From positions 54,494 to 118,493 of the forward strand of contig LDOQ01000166.1 of the NCBI GenBank assembly GCA_001887945.1: DNA of 64,000 nucleotides, read 5' to 3'. The notes under the pieces are model-generated. The model did no database searches. It was not told the DNA's origin and saw nothing but the letters and a program-made list of their open reading frames with translations. The position numbers and the translations under genes were made by a program. Of the stretch, positions 29,142-40,267 are shown piece after piece (positions within the stretch are counted from its first letter, which is position 1; each line of letters begins with the position of its first letter). Source of the DNA: Spraguea lophii (lineage: Eukaryota; Microsporidia; Spragueidae).

Positions 29142-30977
29142 ATGTCTGAAACTATATTTTCATTATTTAGGTATTATTTATTAGGTTCTCCACTTGAATT
29201 CATTGCACAAAATAGTATTATCCAATCTTTTAAATATCTTATGGAAAAAAATCAACATTTTTTTATAATTGTAGTAAGCTTGTTGTTATTAGGAGTATTG
29301 GCTTTAATAATAGGTATTATGAGATATAATAAGAGTAGAAATGTATATATAGTGTATGGTGTTGCCTGTGTACTTTTATATACGGCTTATTGTTTAGAAA
29401 AATCTTTTGAAGTAGAGAAAAAATTGACAGATGTTGGAATAAAACATTCTGAGAAAGAAAATAATAAAAACAAAAGTGTACCGGGAGATAATATATCTGC
29501 AAGCAAACTTTTTTCAAGTTTCGTATTAGAAAATAAGAATGTTAAATCGTTTTTATCTTTATTTTCAAATGATACAGATAATAATTCGAAATTAAAGGAT
29601 AATGAATCTTCAACCACCGATAATGAAGAATTTGCAGAAAGTACTTCTGAACGAAATGGAAAAATTATAAACAGTCCAGAAATAATAAAAGTAGATCCAA
29701 CGAAAAAATATATTTCTATATTAAAAGAAAGGATTCAGCATACTCAAAAAACAGAAATTGAATATAATAAATATTTAGATGATCTAAAATCCAATAAAAA
29801 AATATTAGCTGAATCTTATAACAAAATGATAAAAACATTTGATGAATTAAATACAGTCTCTAAGCCTATCTATGATGATCTAATTGCAGTAGATATTGTA
29901 ATACCTGTTTATTTTAATATCGCAAAAGATTTAGGTGGAGAAATAATAAATAGATTTACATTTGAAGAAGTAAAGAATATAAAAGAAACAAAATCCACTC
30001 AAGAAGTAAACGTTTTAGGAAATAACTCTGATGCTATTGCAGCATCACAAAAATCGGGACTTTATGTACAAACCATTTTCGAAGATCTACATAACAAATC
30101 TGATATAGTCTCAAAAAGTATTTTGAATGAAAAAGAAAAAGATGTGAAAAACTCAATACCTTTTTTAGAGAGATTACAAAATCTTTTAATTATACAAGGT
30201 ATCCTATGTTTTGTAGTTTTTCTTTTATATTTATTTGAATTTAAAGAAACTATAAAACCTGTAAAATTAATTATACATATTTTTTTATTTATTAATATTT
30301 TGGTTGGAATACTTTCTTTAATATTCTCGCAATCTATTGCAAAAAAATGTATAAAGAAAGATTTTAAATCATGTAAATTCTCACCAGAATTGGATTTAGA
30401 AGAGATAAGTGGTTTATTAGGAAAAAATATAAATACATCGCAATCACACCAACAAATGCTTGATTTTATAAAAAATGAATTTATAAAATCATCAGAAGTA
30501 TTATCTAGAAGAATGAAAAGATTTGAAAATCATCTTGGTATAGTAATTCAAAATCATATCGAACAAAAAATATCTATTTTAGAAAATTTTACAAGAAAAG
30601 TATTATTCCTTGAAGATACATTTGATGATATTATCAAAAAAACAGTCGATAAAAAAGAGTTTTACGATAAAATCTACTTAATTAGAGGCGATTTATACAA
30701 ATTAAAAACAAATATGTCTAAAATAGATACAAACACGATAATCTCTCTTTATAACAATATGATGCAAGATAACTATTTTTTCAGCACTGAAAAAGATAAC
30801 GTAATAGAAAATATAATAAACTTAGAAAAGAATGAAAATAATCAAATAGAAAGAAAATTAAACAACAAATGTAAAGAGTCTTTAGATAAAATATGTGATG
30901 CAAAAGAACAAATGGATCAAATAGGAATGATTATGATAGTATTTGGATTGTTATTCTCGATTTTATTTTTATTTTAA
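29142..30977 (+). CDS. Five-TM membrane protein with two large loops, unknown
   Basis: A 611-residue protein with hydrophobic segments at about 40-60, 68-84, 348-366, 375-396 and 594-611. Between TM2 and TM3 is a loop of about 260 residues, acidic/Ser-rich first and then helical. Between TM4 and TM5 is a second, helical loop of about 195 residues with four to five Cys. This layout (two TMs, big loop, two TMs, big loop, last TM) is that of prominins and of fungal Prm1-type fusion proteins. No sequence motif ties it to either, so the family stays open. The protein ends directly at the last TM. Confidence 0.8.
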   Translation: MSETIFSLFRYYLLGSPLEFIAQNSIIQSFKYLMEKNQHFFIIVVSLLLLGVLALIIGIMRYNKSRNVYIVYGVACVLLYTAYCLEKSFEVEKKLTDVGIKHSEKENNKNKSVPGDNISASKLFSSFVLENKNVKSFLSLFSNDTDNNSKLKDNESSTTDNEEFAESTSERNGKIINSPEIIKVDPTKKYISILKERIQHTQKTEIEYNKYLDDLKSNKKILAESYNKMIKTFDELNTVSKPIYDDLIAVDIVIPVYFNIAKDLGGEIINRFTFEEVKNIKETKSTQEVNVLGNNSDAIAASQKSGLYVQTIFEDLHNKSDIVSKSILNEKEKDVKNSIPFLERLQNLLIIQGILCFVVFLLYLFEFKETIKPVKLIIHIFLFINILVGILSLIFSQSIAKKCIKKDFKSCKFSPELDLEEISGLLGKNINTSQSHQQMLDFIKNEFIKSSEVLSRRMKRFENHLGIVIQNHIEQKISILENFTRKVLFLEDTFDDIIKKTVDKKEFYDKIYLIRGDLYKLKTNMSKIDTNTIISLYNNMMQDNYFFSTEKDNVIENIINLEKNENNQIERKLNNKCKESLDKICDAKEQMDQIGMIMIVFGLLFSILFLF

Positions 30978-31206
30978 TAAAATTTATGTTATAAAAATAA
31001 TTTTTTTTTGAGTAACAGTTTGTTAGTAATATAATAAATATATTTTAGATAATAAAATTATGCTCAAACACCTCCATAAACAGATAATAAAGAAATAAAT
31101 TGATAATAAAATTGTTTATGATATAAATAAAAGGTAACATGTATAAATAAAGAAAGAACACAAAATATTTGCAAAGAACGAAATATAAATAAAAATATCT
31201 AAATTA
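30978..31206. other. Short AT-rich spacer before the transposase relic
   Basis: No gene or clear repeat. Possible terminal sequence of the relic element cannot be delimited. Confidence 0.4.
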
Positions 31207-31890
31207 TCTAAATGTCCGTATGCTTTTTGTTGGCTTAAAAATAATGAACTAATTTCACCTAAAAAGCTCTACCCAAAATATAAAAAGATCATGTTAATTG
31301 AATATAATGATCGAATATAGCTGTTAGATAGAAATATTCTAATGTCAAATGTAAGATAAAAACAATACAACAAGAAAACACAGTTTTTGATGGTTTTAAG
31401 ATTTTTATCTACGAAATATTTCAAGTATTATTGGAAATATGTAATAAATCAACATATAAACACATTATAGAAAGAGAAAAATTAAGTTATAGAATAATAA
31501 ATCCTATAATTAATAAATTAAAAATTATAGCAGCAAAAATATAAAACAGGCGAGTATGATGACGTAGTAAAAATTGATGATACTCTAGATTCAAAAAACT
31601 AAATATAATATAAAAATAGATTTAAAACATAAGTTATTAGTAGTGTTTTCAGGAATACAAAAGAAACGCTGAAGTTATTGAAAAACAATCAAAAACAACG
31701 TTATTATTGGAACGAAAATAATAACAGATGGTTTGAAAACCCAGTAAAAACTATCTGACCTGGGATATATACACGAAACAATTAATTGTACAGAGAAGTT
31801 TGTACATTTACAAAACAAAAAAATACACACTCAAGTCATTGAAATTACGTGAAAATATCTAAAAACCAACTTATCCGTATTGTAAAAAAA
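31207..31890 (+). pseudogene. Merlin/IS1595-type transposase relic
   Basis: Stop-riddled and frameshifted remains of a DDE transposase. Read across frames: a zinc-ribbon-like start with KCPYAFCWLK (31213), the first catalytic Asp in VVKIDDTLDS (31567), then VVFSGIQKK (31640), then TDGL (second Asp) and SDLGYIHETINCTEKFVHL. It closes with IHTQVIEIT and LKTNLS (about 31830-31880), corresponding to the HTNxIE...WxxLK end of ISXO2-like transposases. The last block is interrupted by one TGA where a Trp is expected. Terminal inverted repeats were not found by eye. Not a functional gene. Confidence 0.72.
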
Positions 31891-32147
31891 TTAAAGACTT
31901 AAATATAAATTTATTTTTATTTAAAATATATTAAATATTTATTTATTTTGTTTGTTTTATTCTTTACAGGGTCGTTATTTGCACGTTCTATTTTATCTGC
32001 ATTTCTTATAAAAACATTTTTTCTTAAAAACGAATTGCGGGATAAATGAATATTTAATTATTTAATTGTTACCTCATATATAATATTTTTATATTTATTA
32101 TTAAATTCATATTATTTTTATAATAAAGACACAAATAAAATTGTTAA

Positions 32148-32750
32148 TTATCCTCCACAACACCAATTATTATTTTCTCCTAAATTTACATATCTATCAT
32201 CTACTTGTTTATTTCTTGTTTCTGTTTTATTAATTTCCATCAACTTCCTACTTATTTTTTCAAACATTTCTTTCACTAGAACATCTTTCTTTGCACTAAC
32301 CTTTGCAAAATATTCTTTATCCATTTTATTTTCTTCTAAAAATTTATCTATTGCTTTATCTTCTATTAATATTCTTTCTTTCATATCCACTTTATTTCCT
32401 AAGACAATTTTAAATACATCTTTTGTATGCCTTTCAATTTCTAAAAGCCATGAATTTAATTCATTAAAAGAATCTTTATCTGTAAGATCAAACACCACTA
32501 TTATAGCATCTGCACCTCGATAGTAACTACTAGTTATGGTCCTAAATCTTTCTTGTCCTGCTGTGTCCCATATTTGTAATTTTATTTTCCTGTTATCTAA
32601 TTCTACTGTTTTGATTTTGAAATCAACACCAATAGTACTTATGTATCCTTGATTGTAAATATTATCTATGTATCTATTTATAAGACAGGTTTTTCCTACA
32701 CCACTATTTCCTATCAGGATTATTTTGAAAATGTAATCATAATCATCCAT
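32148..32750 (-). CDS. YPT1: Rab1/Ypt1 small GTPase
   Basis: A 200-residue Rab of ER-to-Golgi transport. G1 is GNSGVGKT, the switch I stretch [16 protein letters not shown] is typical of Rab1, G3 is [21 protein letters not shown]4 is GNKVDM and G5 is VSAKKD. The C-terminus WCCGG offers two prenylation cysteines. The start follows ATACCC. It works in the same pathway as the NSF and Rab11 genes of this window. Confidence 0.95.
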   Translation of the reverse strand: MDDYDYIFKIILIGNSGVGKTCLINRYIDNIYNQGYISTIGVDFKIKTVELDNRKIKLQIWDTAGQERFRTITSSYYRGADAIIVVFDLTDKDSFNELNSWLLEIERHTKDVFKIVLGNKVDMKERILIEDKAIDKFLEENKMDKEYFAKVSAKKDVLVKEMFEKISRKLMEINKTETRNKQVDDRYVNLGENNNWCCGG

Positions 32751-34052
32751 GGGTATAAAATTATAAAAAATTTAAAACTATCGAGGAGGCTGATTGATCA
32801 GAATCTAAGTGTTATTCAAAAGAAAATACTTTTTTAAATTTATATCTAAAATAGACATTTCCTAAAAAAATATATGATTGGTATTTTGTTATTTTTCAAA
32901 AAACGGGAATATACAAAATTTAATGCAATTCTTTTATAAAAATTTCATGATCAATTGTAGTATGTGAGTCATTTGCTTCATAATAATATTTTATTACATC
33001 ATGTGTATTAATATTATACTCTATGTCATTGTATGTTTATATATAGGTATAACATTAGTTTCCCTATTTCTTTATGTTTTCTACAATTTCCTAAGACACA
33101 ATAATGGTCGAGTCAATAAACAATAAAAGAATTTTTATAGAGAAACCAGAATTATTCTGATACAACAATGCTGAGTATGTAAGAATACAATATTACTTTA
33201 TTTTTGTCTTTCTTTTCCTTTACAGAAATTACCATTTCATGTTTTTGTTTTTCGCATAGGTTTATTGATTATAGATTCAGATTTAAAATAATCAAATTAT
33301 CGTAATTTTTAAAAGAGGATATTTTAATAAATAGAAAAGTATTATTTTGTTATTTACTTTTTCTTATATACAACTAAATAGATTTGATGGAGTTAAACAT
33401 ATTTTATGAAAATAATAATATCTTTTATCATTGGGATTATTACAGGTTTTCCTATGAAAACATATTTATTAATTTGTTCTTCTTTTTAGGTTATGAATAA
33501 AATTTTTTAATTGTGATTGATAATATATTATAAACTCTACTCGTATTGATATATTTCAATATAACAAATAAATATTAGTTTTTATCTTTATTTCATCTCT
33601 AATAATTTTATTTAATTAAAATTATATATGTTGTTGATCTTTGAAATATGATGGTGTATTAGATGTCAACAATAGGTTAGGTTAACGTGTGATGATTATA
33701 AAAATATAAACAATAGATTTATTTATCGCAACATTATAACGAAAGGGTTGTAATTAAATGAAAGTGTATAACTGTGCTATACATAAGGATAAAATTAATA
33801 TGTTCGGTTATTATGTGGTTTATGTTTAATTGTCTTTTAAGGAAACAAACGTTTAACATTTTATTCATCATCGTTAATACGCGCGAATTCAAATTCAATG
33901 AATGTTTGTAATAACTATATTCTATAAAAACCCGAATAAAGTTTTGAATGGTATTATTCAGAAGGAATATAACGGCGGAATTAAAATTCATCCGTATTTT
34001 TTAAAGTTATACCTTCTAGAACAATTTTATATCATATATCAAATATTTTTTA
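32751..34052. other. Long AT-rich intergenic region
   Basis: No credible gene. Opposed open frames of 70 and 85 codons overlap near 33734-34114 and lack any start signal or family. ggttaggtta occurs at 33675-33684. A stretch near 33090-33140 (acacaataatggtcgagtca) faintly recalls the middle of the SINE-like element in - orientation. Confidence 0.45.
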
Positions 34053-34217
34053 ATGGAAAAAATTGTAGAAATTGTAGAAATTCGATTATCTCATCTTATA
34101 AACATTGTTCTTGACTATTATAATGAACAGGAAATATTTCAAAAATTATTATATTCAAATTCAATACATAATCCTTTGAATTCAATATTTAACAATAAAA
34201 AGTTAAATGTTTTATAA
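34053..34217 (+). CDS. Possible very small protein, unknown
   Basis: A 54-codon frame starting MEKIVEIVEIRLSHL with a helical, amphipathic look and varied codon use. There is no CCC signal and no homology recognised. It may be spurious in AT-rich DNA. Confidence 0.2.
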   Translation: MEKIVEIVEIRLSHLINIVLDYYNEQEIFQKLLYSNSIHNPLNSIFNNKKLNVL

Positions 34218-34365
34218 CAATTTAAAGTGTATTACAAATTCTTTTAAACGTTTAAAACAAAACATTAGTAAAATATTAAAATCATTTTTTAAAAATCAAG
34301 AAATATCATTAAATGTTTATTAGATGTTATATATCAATTTGAAACAATTAATTAATATTTGACCG

Positions 34366-35271
34366 ATGTTACTAATATATCCTATGAAAACATCAACAAA
34401 GATTTTTTTATTTCTTTTAATTCCCGGTATAATAATTTTATCATATGTTTCAGTAATATTCTACGCAAAAAAAGATATTAAAGAAGTAGATCCTATTTTT
34501 AAAGACAGAGCATTTAAATATTCAACTAGTATTAATTTAGATAAAAATAATAATAAAATTATAAAAGATAGTATTTACAAAGACCAAGATGCATCACATG
34601 TATCATGTTTTCCAGATCTTTATTCTCTTTATATTACATTGATTAAACCCAAACTAAAATTTTTATTTAAAGATGATAATATAGAATACAGCCAGTATCA
34701 ATGTAAAATCTGTAACAAGAAGTTTCTAATAAAATATTCAAAAGAACCTATTCCCAACGAAACATTCTTTTTTGATTATTTTATAACAAATCCTTGTAAA
34801 TATACACTCGATAGAATAATATATTACGAGGAAGGAAATGTATATATTTATGAGTTACCCGAACATTCTGTAATGGAATTACAATTTACAGAAATAGAAT
34901 TAAAATTTGTTATAAAACACCTTATATTAGCAATAGAAGAATTTCATAGACGAACCATAATACATAAAAATATCTCAATTAAAAATATATTTAGTTCTAA
35001 TAATGAAATTCAAATCGAAGATTTTTCTAAAGCTATAAAAATTGGACATTTATCTTTATTTCTGAATATTCATAAAGATTGGAAAGATTTAACAAAGGTT
35101 CTAACACATTTTATTCGACATCAAAAATCTTTTGAAAATGATAAAAGACATAAAAATGAATTAAAAAATTTAATAAGCTTTATAGAAAACTATAAAATTT
35201 ATTTTACATGGAAAGAAGATAAATATTTCATAGAAAAATTAAAAAAACAAGATTATTTTATTTTAAAATAA
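34366..35271 (+). CDS. Membrane-anchored pseudokinase
   Basis: A 301-residue protein with an N-terminal signal-anchor (about residues 11-33) and a kinase-like fold behind it. The catalytic loop reads IIHKNISIKNIF instead of HRDLKxxN, so the catalytic Asp is Asn202, while the loop Asn207 remains. The metal-binding DFG reads DFS (219-221). The VAIK Lys could be Lys123 in KKFLIKYSK. The glycine loop is not recognisable and two Cys (CKIC) sit just before. The start could be Met1 or the Met at 34384. It is convergent with the next gene at 32 bases. Likely inactive as a phosphotransferase and perhaps secretory or host-facing. Confidence 0.65.
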   Translation: MLLIYPMKTSTKIFLFLLIPGIIILSYVSVIFYAKKDIKEVDPIFKDRAFKYSTSINLDKNNNKIIKDSIYKDQDASHVSCFPDLYSLYITLIKPKLKFLFKDDNIEYSQYQCKICNKKFLIKYSKEPIPNETFFFDYFITNPCKYTLDRIIYYEEGNVYIYELPEHSVMELQFTEIELKFVIKHLILAIEEFHRRTIIHKNISIKNIFSSNNEIQIEDFSKAIKIGHLSLFLNIHKDWKDLTKVLTHFIRHQKSFENDKRHKNELKNLISFIENYKIYFTWKEDKYFIEKLKKQDYFILK

Positions 35272-35303
35272 AAATAAATAATAAATTTTATAATTAAATT
35301 CCA

Positions 35304-36821
35304 TCATTTTTTATTTTCTTCGAATTGTTCAATCAAATATTTACCATTTTCAAAATCACATGCTATCTCTTCTACCATTTTTTTATTTGTAGAATAAATA
35401 TTTCTTATTTCTTCCAATTTATTATACTTGAGACATAAAGATATAAATTTTCTAGTAATATTTTCTTTATTTCTCATTTTCATTACTTTCTTCAGAAAAT
35501 CAATTGTTTCTTCTTCTCTATTTTCTATTGTTAAAAGATTTATTAAATTTATCAATACTTGATACGATTTATTTTCTATTTTATAAAATACATCTATTGC
35601 ATTTTTAAATTCTTTTAATTTTATTAACACCACACCATAATCATATATCAAAGATTCTCTATTAAAATTTTCTAAAGCAATTTCTAATGTTTTCTTAGCT
35701 TCCAAATAATTTTCATTGGCTATAAAATATTTATATTTCAATTTCAAAGGCTGTAAATCATTATATAATTTATATGATTTATCGTAATATTCACAATTAT
35801 TCTCTAATTCAGATATTATATGGTAAATTTCTCTTAATTTTAATTTCTTAGAAAATAATGATGTATCATCTTTATAAATGAATTCTATTTCTTCTATAAT
35901 ATTTATTGTTTTATTATTTTTTATATTTTCATTGTTTTTTATTTCATTTTCTAAAATATTCATTTCTTCTTTTAAAAATTTTAAAGATTCTAAATTTTTA
36001 TCCATTCCAACATAACAATAAACCATTTCCTTTTTCATTTCCAATTTCTTAAAAATTTTCAATGCACTTTCAAAATAAAAGTTTTTAAGAAATACTCTAC
36101 CTAATATTTCATAACCATCATAATTTAAAATTATAGGTAAATCATAATCTACTTCAAAATCATAAACATTTTTTTCTATTGTTGAAACTTTTTCTATATT
36201 TCCGTTAATCTTAGCATCTATCAAAACAATTGCTCTTTTTAAATTTTTATCATATTCATTATTTTCATAAAGTAATCTTTCTAAATAAATCATAGTTTTT
36301 TCATTAAGTAAATCTTCATTATGTTCGGTTTCCAAAATCAGAAGTAATTCTAATAATATAATTTTTTGTTCTAATACCGTAAGTTTTTGTATTTTAAAAT
36401 CTTTATAAATTCTAGTATCTGTTTCTTTCTGATATTCTTTTTCTATATTATTTTTTTCTCTTTCCAATTCTAGAGCCAATACTAATGTTTCATTATTATA
36501 AAATTTTTTATTTATTGCAGTAGTTCCTATTAAATTTATTTTTATATTATTTTTTACTTTTATATTTTCCAACATTTCCATAGCTCTTTCATATTCTCCA
36601 ATTTCTCTTAAAATATTTACAGAAAGCATATTTTCTTCTAATATCACATATGAACACTCTTCTAATAATTCTATAATATATTCTTTTATCATGTGTTTTC
36701 CAAATATAACAGATTTATATAATAAATATAAATTTAAAATATTATTATTATCTTTTTTAAGTGTAGAGAATATATTATCGATATCAAGACCAAGTTTTAT
36801 ATTTTTTGAAAAATATTCCAT
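35304..36821 (-). CDS. TPR protein, TTC27/Emw1-like
   Basis: A 505-residue helical repeat protein. The middle block FYFESALKIFKKLEMKKEMVYCYVGMDK recalls the TTC27/Emw1 signature (ALEIFEELELWEDVIDCY). It is followed by a segment parallel to the family's YYEKAWELSNHRYARAQRSLG block (CEYYDKSYKLYNDLQPLK) and by TPR helices (LKEFKNAIDVFYKIENKSYQVLINL). Emw1 acts in cell-wall integrity in yeast. The family call is moderate; a generic TPR protein is the alternative. The start is ACCATGG without a full CCC. Confidence 0.6.
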   Translation of the reverse strand: MEYFSKNIKLGLDIDNIFSTLKKDNNNILNLYLLYKSVIFGKHMIKEYIIELLEECSYVILEENMLSVNILREIGEYERAMEMLENIKVKNNIKINLIGTTAINKKFYNNETLVLALELEREKNNIEKEYQKETDTRIYKDFKIQKLTVLEQKIILLELLLILETEHNEDLLNEKTMIYLERLLYENNEYDKNLKRAIVLIDAKINGNIEKVSTIEKNVYDFEVDYDLPIILNYDGYEILGRVFLKNFYFESALKIFKKLEMKKEMVYCYVGMDKNLESLKFLKEEMNILENEIKNNENIKNNKTINIIEEIEFIYKDDTSLFSKKLKLREIYHIISELENNCEYYDKSYKLYNDLQPLKLKYKYFIANENYLEAKKTLEIALENFNRESLIYDYGVVLIKLKEFKNAIDVFYKIENKSYQVLINLINLLTIENREEETIDFLKKVMKMRNKENITRKFISLCLKYNKLEEIRNIYSTNKKMVEEIACDFENGKYLIEQFEENKK

Positions 36822-37086
36822 GGTAGAAAAATTTGTAATTTTTTTAAAAATATAATTTGAAAGAAATTTAGGTTGGAGTAATAAGGAGATAAGGGATTTT
36901 TAATTTTCCCTTAATGAAAAATAATCAGATTAATTTATAAAAAATAATATTTTATGAGATAAAATTTTTATCCTATTAAATAATAGTATCTCCAATTGAT
37001 TTTTCAATTAAAAAAATATTATTACTTTTAAAAACAAATATCTTCTGTCTTATACAATCATAAAATAAAGAAAACGTTAAAAATAT

Positions 37087-37686
37087 TTATTTTTCCTTTT
37101 TTTCGATTGTTTCAATATGTTTCTTTAGTTCATCATCATCCATTTCCAAAATTTTATTTATATCTAATCCATAATCAATCGGAGCTATTTCCTCGTATTT
37201 AAAATTATTATTATCTTTTTCTTGCTTTTCTTTTTTCTTCTGTTTTTTTCTAAGTTTCCTTTCTATTTTATTTTTTTTCTTTTCAGAAATTTCTGTTACT
37301 TCTAAGTTTTCTTCATTTTTATTTGACTCTACACCAACATTTTCTGTATCAGATATATCAATTGTATTTTTATAACGTTTACCATCTTCCTCCTTATTTT
37401 CTCTTTTATTTAATGTATTTTTTATTTCATCTGATTTTTTTGTTAAACATTCACTGGAATTATTATCATGCGATTCTCTATCTGTATCTTCACTATCATC
37501 ATTATTTAGTTTATTTTCAACAGTATCTAATTTTTCATTATCTTCCGTAATATTACTTTTTTGTTTCGTTTTATCAAAATTATCCCATTCTTTACTTTTT
37601 ATATAATTTTTTATAAAATCTATATCTTCTTCTTCTAAAGAAGAATTATCTATGTTATATTTCATTTCTTCTTTTTTCTCTCTCAT
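37087..37686 (-). CDS. KRI1: Kri1-like ribosome biogenesis protein (C-terminal part)
   Basis: A 199-residue, highly charged protein. An acidic, low-complexity first two thirds is followed by a Lys-rich stretch (about 150-170) and a C-terminal block EEIAPIDYGLDINKILEMDDDELKKHI. That block matches the conserved end of Kri1 (FGL-x-x-EEIL-x-ADD-x-ELN). Kri1 is a nucleolar factor for 40S assembly. Much of the yeast protein is missing. The start at 37686 follows CCGCACC; the longer frame to 37746 adds a Phe-rich leader translation. 63 bases separate it from the NAD(P)HX dehydratase gene upstream on the same strand. Confidence 0.6.
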   Translation of the reverse strand: MREKKEEMKYNIDNSSLEEEDIDFIKNYIKSKEWDNFDKTKQKSNITEDNEKLDTVENKLNNDDSEDTDRESHDNNSSECLTKKSDEIKNTLNKRENKEEDGKRYKNTIDISDTENVGVESNKNEENLEVTEISEKKKNKIERKLRKKQKKKEKQEKDNNNFKYEEIAPIDYGLDINKILEMDDDELKKHIETIEKKEK

Positions 37687-37749
37687 GGTGCGGTTAAAAC
37701 AAAAATAAAAATCATTAAAAAATTCCAAAAAAAATGTTAAAAGCACAAT

Positions 37750-38520
37750 TTATTTTAATTCCTTCAGAATATCATCCATTGCTTTACCTACACAATCTAA
37801 TATATCTTGTGGTAGCATAGCTCTTCCATTCTTCTCATAAGCTAAATATGCACTCCTTCTTATAATTTTACACCCTATTTCTAAAACATCCGAAACAACT
37901 TCTCTTCGTTTACGATTCCACGCAGATAGAAGATAAGCTAAAATTCCCGTTAAAATATCTCCCTGTCCACATACTCTTTTTAATGATGTTTTATTTTTTA
38001 CCACCAATGTTCCTTCCTTACATATAATTTTATCCACCTCTCCTTTAGATATTATAAATTCATTTTCCAATTTTTTATTGAGTTTCTTCATTTCATTGTA
38101 ATTTGGTGTTAAAATTATAATTTTATGATATCGGAATTTTATAGATTCAGTAGAAAAAATATAAATACCATCACCATCAAAAATAATCGGTATGTTTATC
38201 AATTCTTCTAAAATCTCTAATATACTATTTTTTACATCATTGTCTATTTTACCTAAACCACAACCTACAATACATGTAGTAACACGATTTAATATCCATT
38301 TATCATTTCTGATATTTGTAACTACGGCTTCCGGCATCAATGTTTTTAATGGTGAAAGGTTTTTAGATGGTGTCATCACATATACAAGTTCCATCCCACT
38401 CATAAACGATGAGCGTGCAGCGAAATATGGTGCACCAGTATACATGTCATTTCCACCAATTACAAGACATATACCACCATCACCTTTATATCTACTTTTG
38501 TAGTTTATCCTGAATGACAT
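37750..38520 (-). CDS. ATP-dependent NAD(P)HX dehydratase
   Basis: A 256-residue protein of the YjeF C-terminal (ribokinase-like) family that repairs hydrated NADH/NADPH. Family blocks are LVIGGNDMYTGAPYFAARSS, a GCGLGK loop, FDGDGIYI, LTPNYNEMKKL, VVKNK and CGQGDILTGILA, with the catalytic Asp in the last. It is compact compared with fungal forms (over 300 residues). The start follows TTGCCCTA. The metabolite-repair role is known from the family. Confidence 0.92.
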   Translation of the reverse strand: MSFRINYKSRYKGDGGICLVIGGNDMYTGAPYFAARSSFMSGMELVYVMTPSKNLSPLKTLMPEAVVTNIRNDKWILNRVTTCIVGCGLGKIDNDVKNSILEILEELINIPIIFDGDGIYIFSTESIKFRYHKIIILTPNYNEMKKLNKKLENEFIISKGEVDKIICKEGTLVVKNKTSLKRVCGQGDILTGILAYLLSAWNRKRREVVSDVLEIGCKIIRRSAYLAYEKNGRAMLPQDILDCVGKAMDDILKELK

Positions 38521-39244
38521 TAGGGCAAAATTTTATAGAATTTAAATATGTTTTCGGATATCGAAAAAGAAGTTATTTTTATTTCCATTTGTATAAAAAT
38601 ACAAAATAAGAAATTACGGATATGAATATTATTTAAATTTTAAAATAACAGAGATCTATATCTGTGAATTTCTAACTTTTTTAGATATAATACGAGTAAT
38701 TCTACTGTAGCATTTATGAAATAGAAATATATCACCTTAGAGAAACGTACTAAACAAACTTATATCAAAAGTATTTTACCACAACATTTTGATGACAATT
38801 AAAAATTGATTTCTAAAAAAGAAATTATGAATATATTTTAATTTACGTGTCATTTTTTATAAAATTTTTTATAACATTTTTACAATTAATAAACATGATT
38901 ACTTTGTTTATATGTTTAATAGTAAGATATAATATTATAATTAATTATTTTATTATTATATAATATGTTTGTTTTAATTATATCAAACAAAATTCTTTTG
39001 TATTTGTTATTAAATTACAAAGCTAATAGATTCAAATAGCAAACTCGGAAAAGTTCAAAACAAAAATACGTAAATGAAACAGAAAAGAGAAAAAATTGTG
39101 TAATAATAGATAACTGATGTAGATGATTTTTGTGCATCATCATCTTTATTTAATGAATACAATTGTTAATTGATTTAATTACAATATATATATTTAAAAT
39201 AAAAGTCTTATAAACATAATTGTTTAAAGTAAACGATAAACTTA
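38521..39244. other. AT-rich intergenic region
   Basis: Upstream region of the dehydratase. No gene. A short imperfect palindrome around tgatgatg/catcatca lies near 39118-39145. Confidence 0.4.
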
Positions 39245-39560
39245 GAGAGGAAAGGTTGTTAAAGTGTAAAAGTTCAGCGTCTTACATAAGGATATCCAAT
39301 CTTTATTGTCTACGAAAAGCAATAATCACAAAATCCTGGTAATGGGCGGGCGAACGGTTTTTATCCCTTTATGAAAACAAAAAAAAACAATTTCTGGAAT
39401 GATCAATAACATAGCTAATATCATATTAAAAATAATGTTGGGATCTCATTATGTTATGAGACGATATTTATGTGTTCTATATTTAAGTTTTTAGGGTTTT
39501 GGAATATATATTAAGATGAGGTTAATATATCTATCAGAATAACTTGTTAATGCGGGCATA
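39245..39560 (+). repeat. Heavily decayed SINE-like copy
   Basis: Blocks of the element in the right order and + orientation: agaggaaaggttgttaaagtg (39245) and, about 260 bases on, ttaagatgaggttaatatatctatcagaataacttgttaatgcgggc, which corresponds to the taagatgagattaatgcatat...gaaaccagttagtacaag block. Head and 3' end are not recognisable. Confidence 0.5.
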
Positions 39561-39846
39561 TTATTTATTTTACAGTATAACATTTTATAATACTGTACTC
39601 GAAATATGTTAAAGCATTTTAACTACAATTAAAATATTACTACTAAAAGATCCCAGAATCGGTTAATTCATTTTTACAATTTCAATTTCATTAAATAATT
39701 AAAAATATTTTTTCTTCTTACATTAAGTATCCCTTTTCGATTTTAAAGTCTGATTCTGTTAGCATATGCTTTGGAATAAATTGAATTAGTTTAATTTAAA
39801 ATTGTTAATTATTTTTTAAAGATCTTATACCCAACAAACTTTTGTG

Positions 39847-39920
39847 ATCTTTTTTTAACGAAACTTTTATTTATAGAAGTTTCTTGACTGCTTGCAGACT
39901 ATTATAGCTTATAACTTTTT
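39847..39920 (-). repeat. 5'-truncated SINE-like fragment
   Basis: The left part reads gatctttttttaacgaaacttttatttatagaagtttcttgactgcttgcagactatta, which matches the family's 3' end in - orientation. It fades out after about 70 bases. No duplication was identified. Confidence 0.65.
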
Positions 39921-40267
39921 TTGTAATCTTATTTTGTTGTTGTATTTTCCTGATTATTTAAAATAACATCAATTTTAATTATAAGCCCCATATAAGTAAT
40001 ATTTTATACTTTTTTATTATTTTCATCCTTGGCTCAAGAGAATTTTCTTCTCTTCTTTTTAAAATAAATAATAATAGAATATAATTAAATATTTTTAAAT
40101 AAGAGTTGGAAGAATTTTGAATAATCGATATATTTTTTTTTAGAAATTTTGAATAATCATATCATATTTTTATAAATCCACACGTATTAATCACCATTGC
40201 AAAATTTTATAATTCATCCTCGTAATAATCTAATTTTGAATTATTTTCCAAAATTTTACCCTTCCAC

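Noticed and set aside
33734..34114. Opposed open frames of 85 and 70 codons
   Set aside because: Overlap each other, no CCC signal, no recognisable domain; likely chance.
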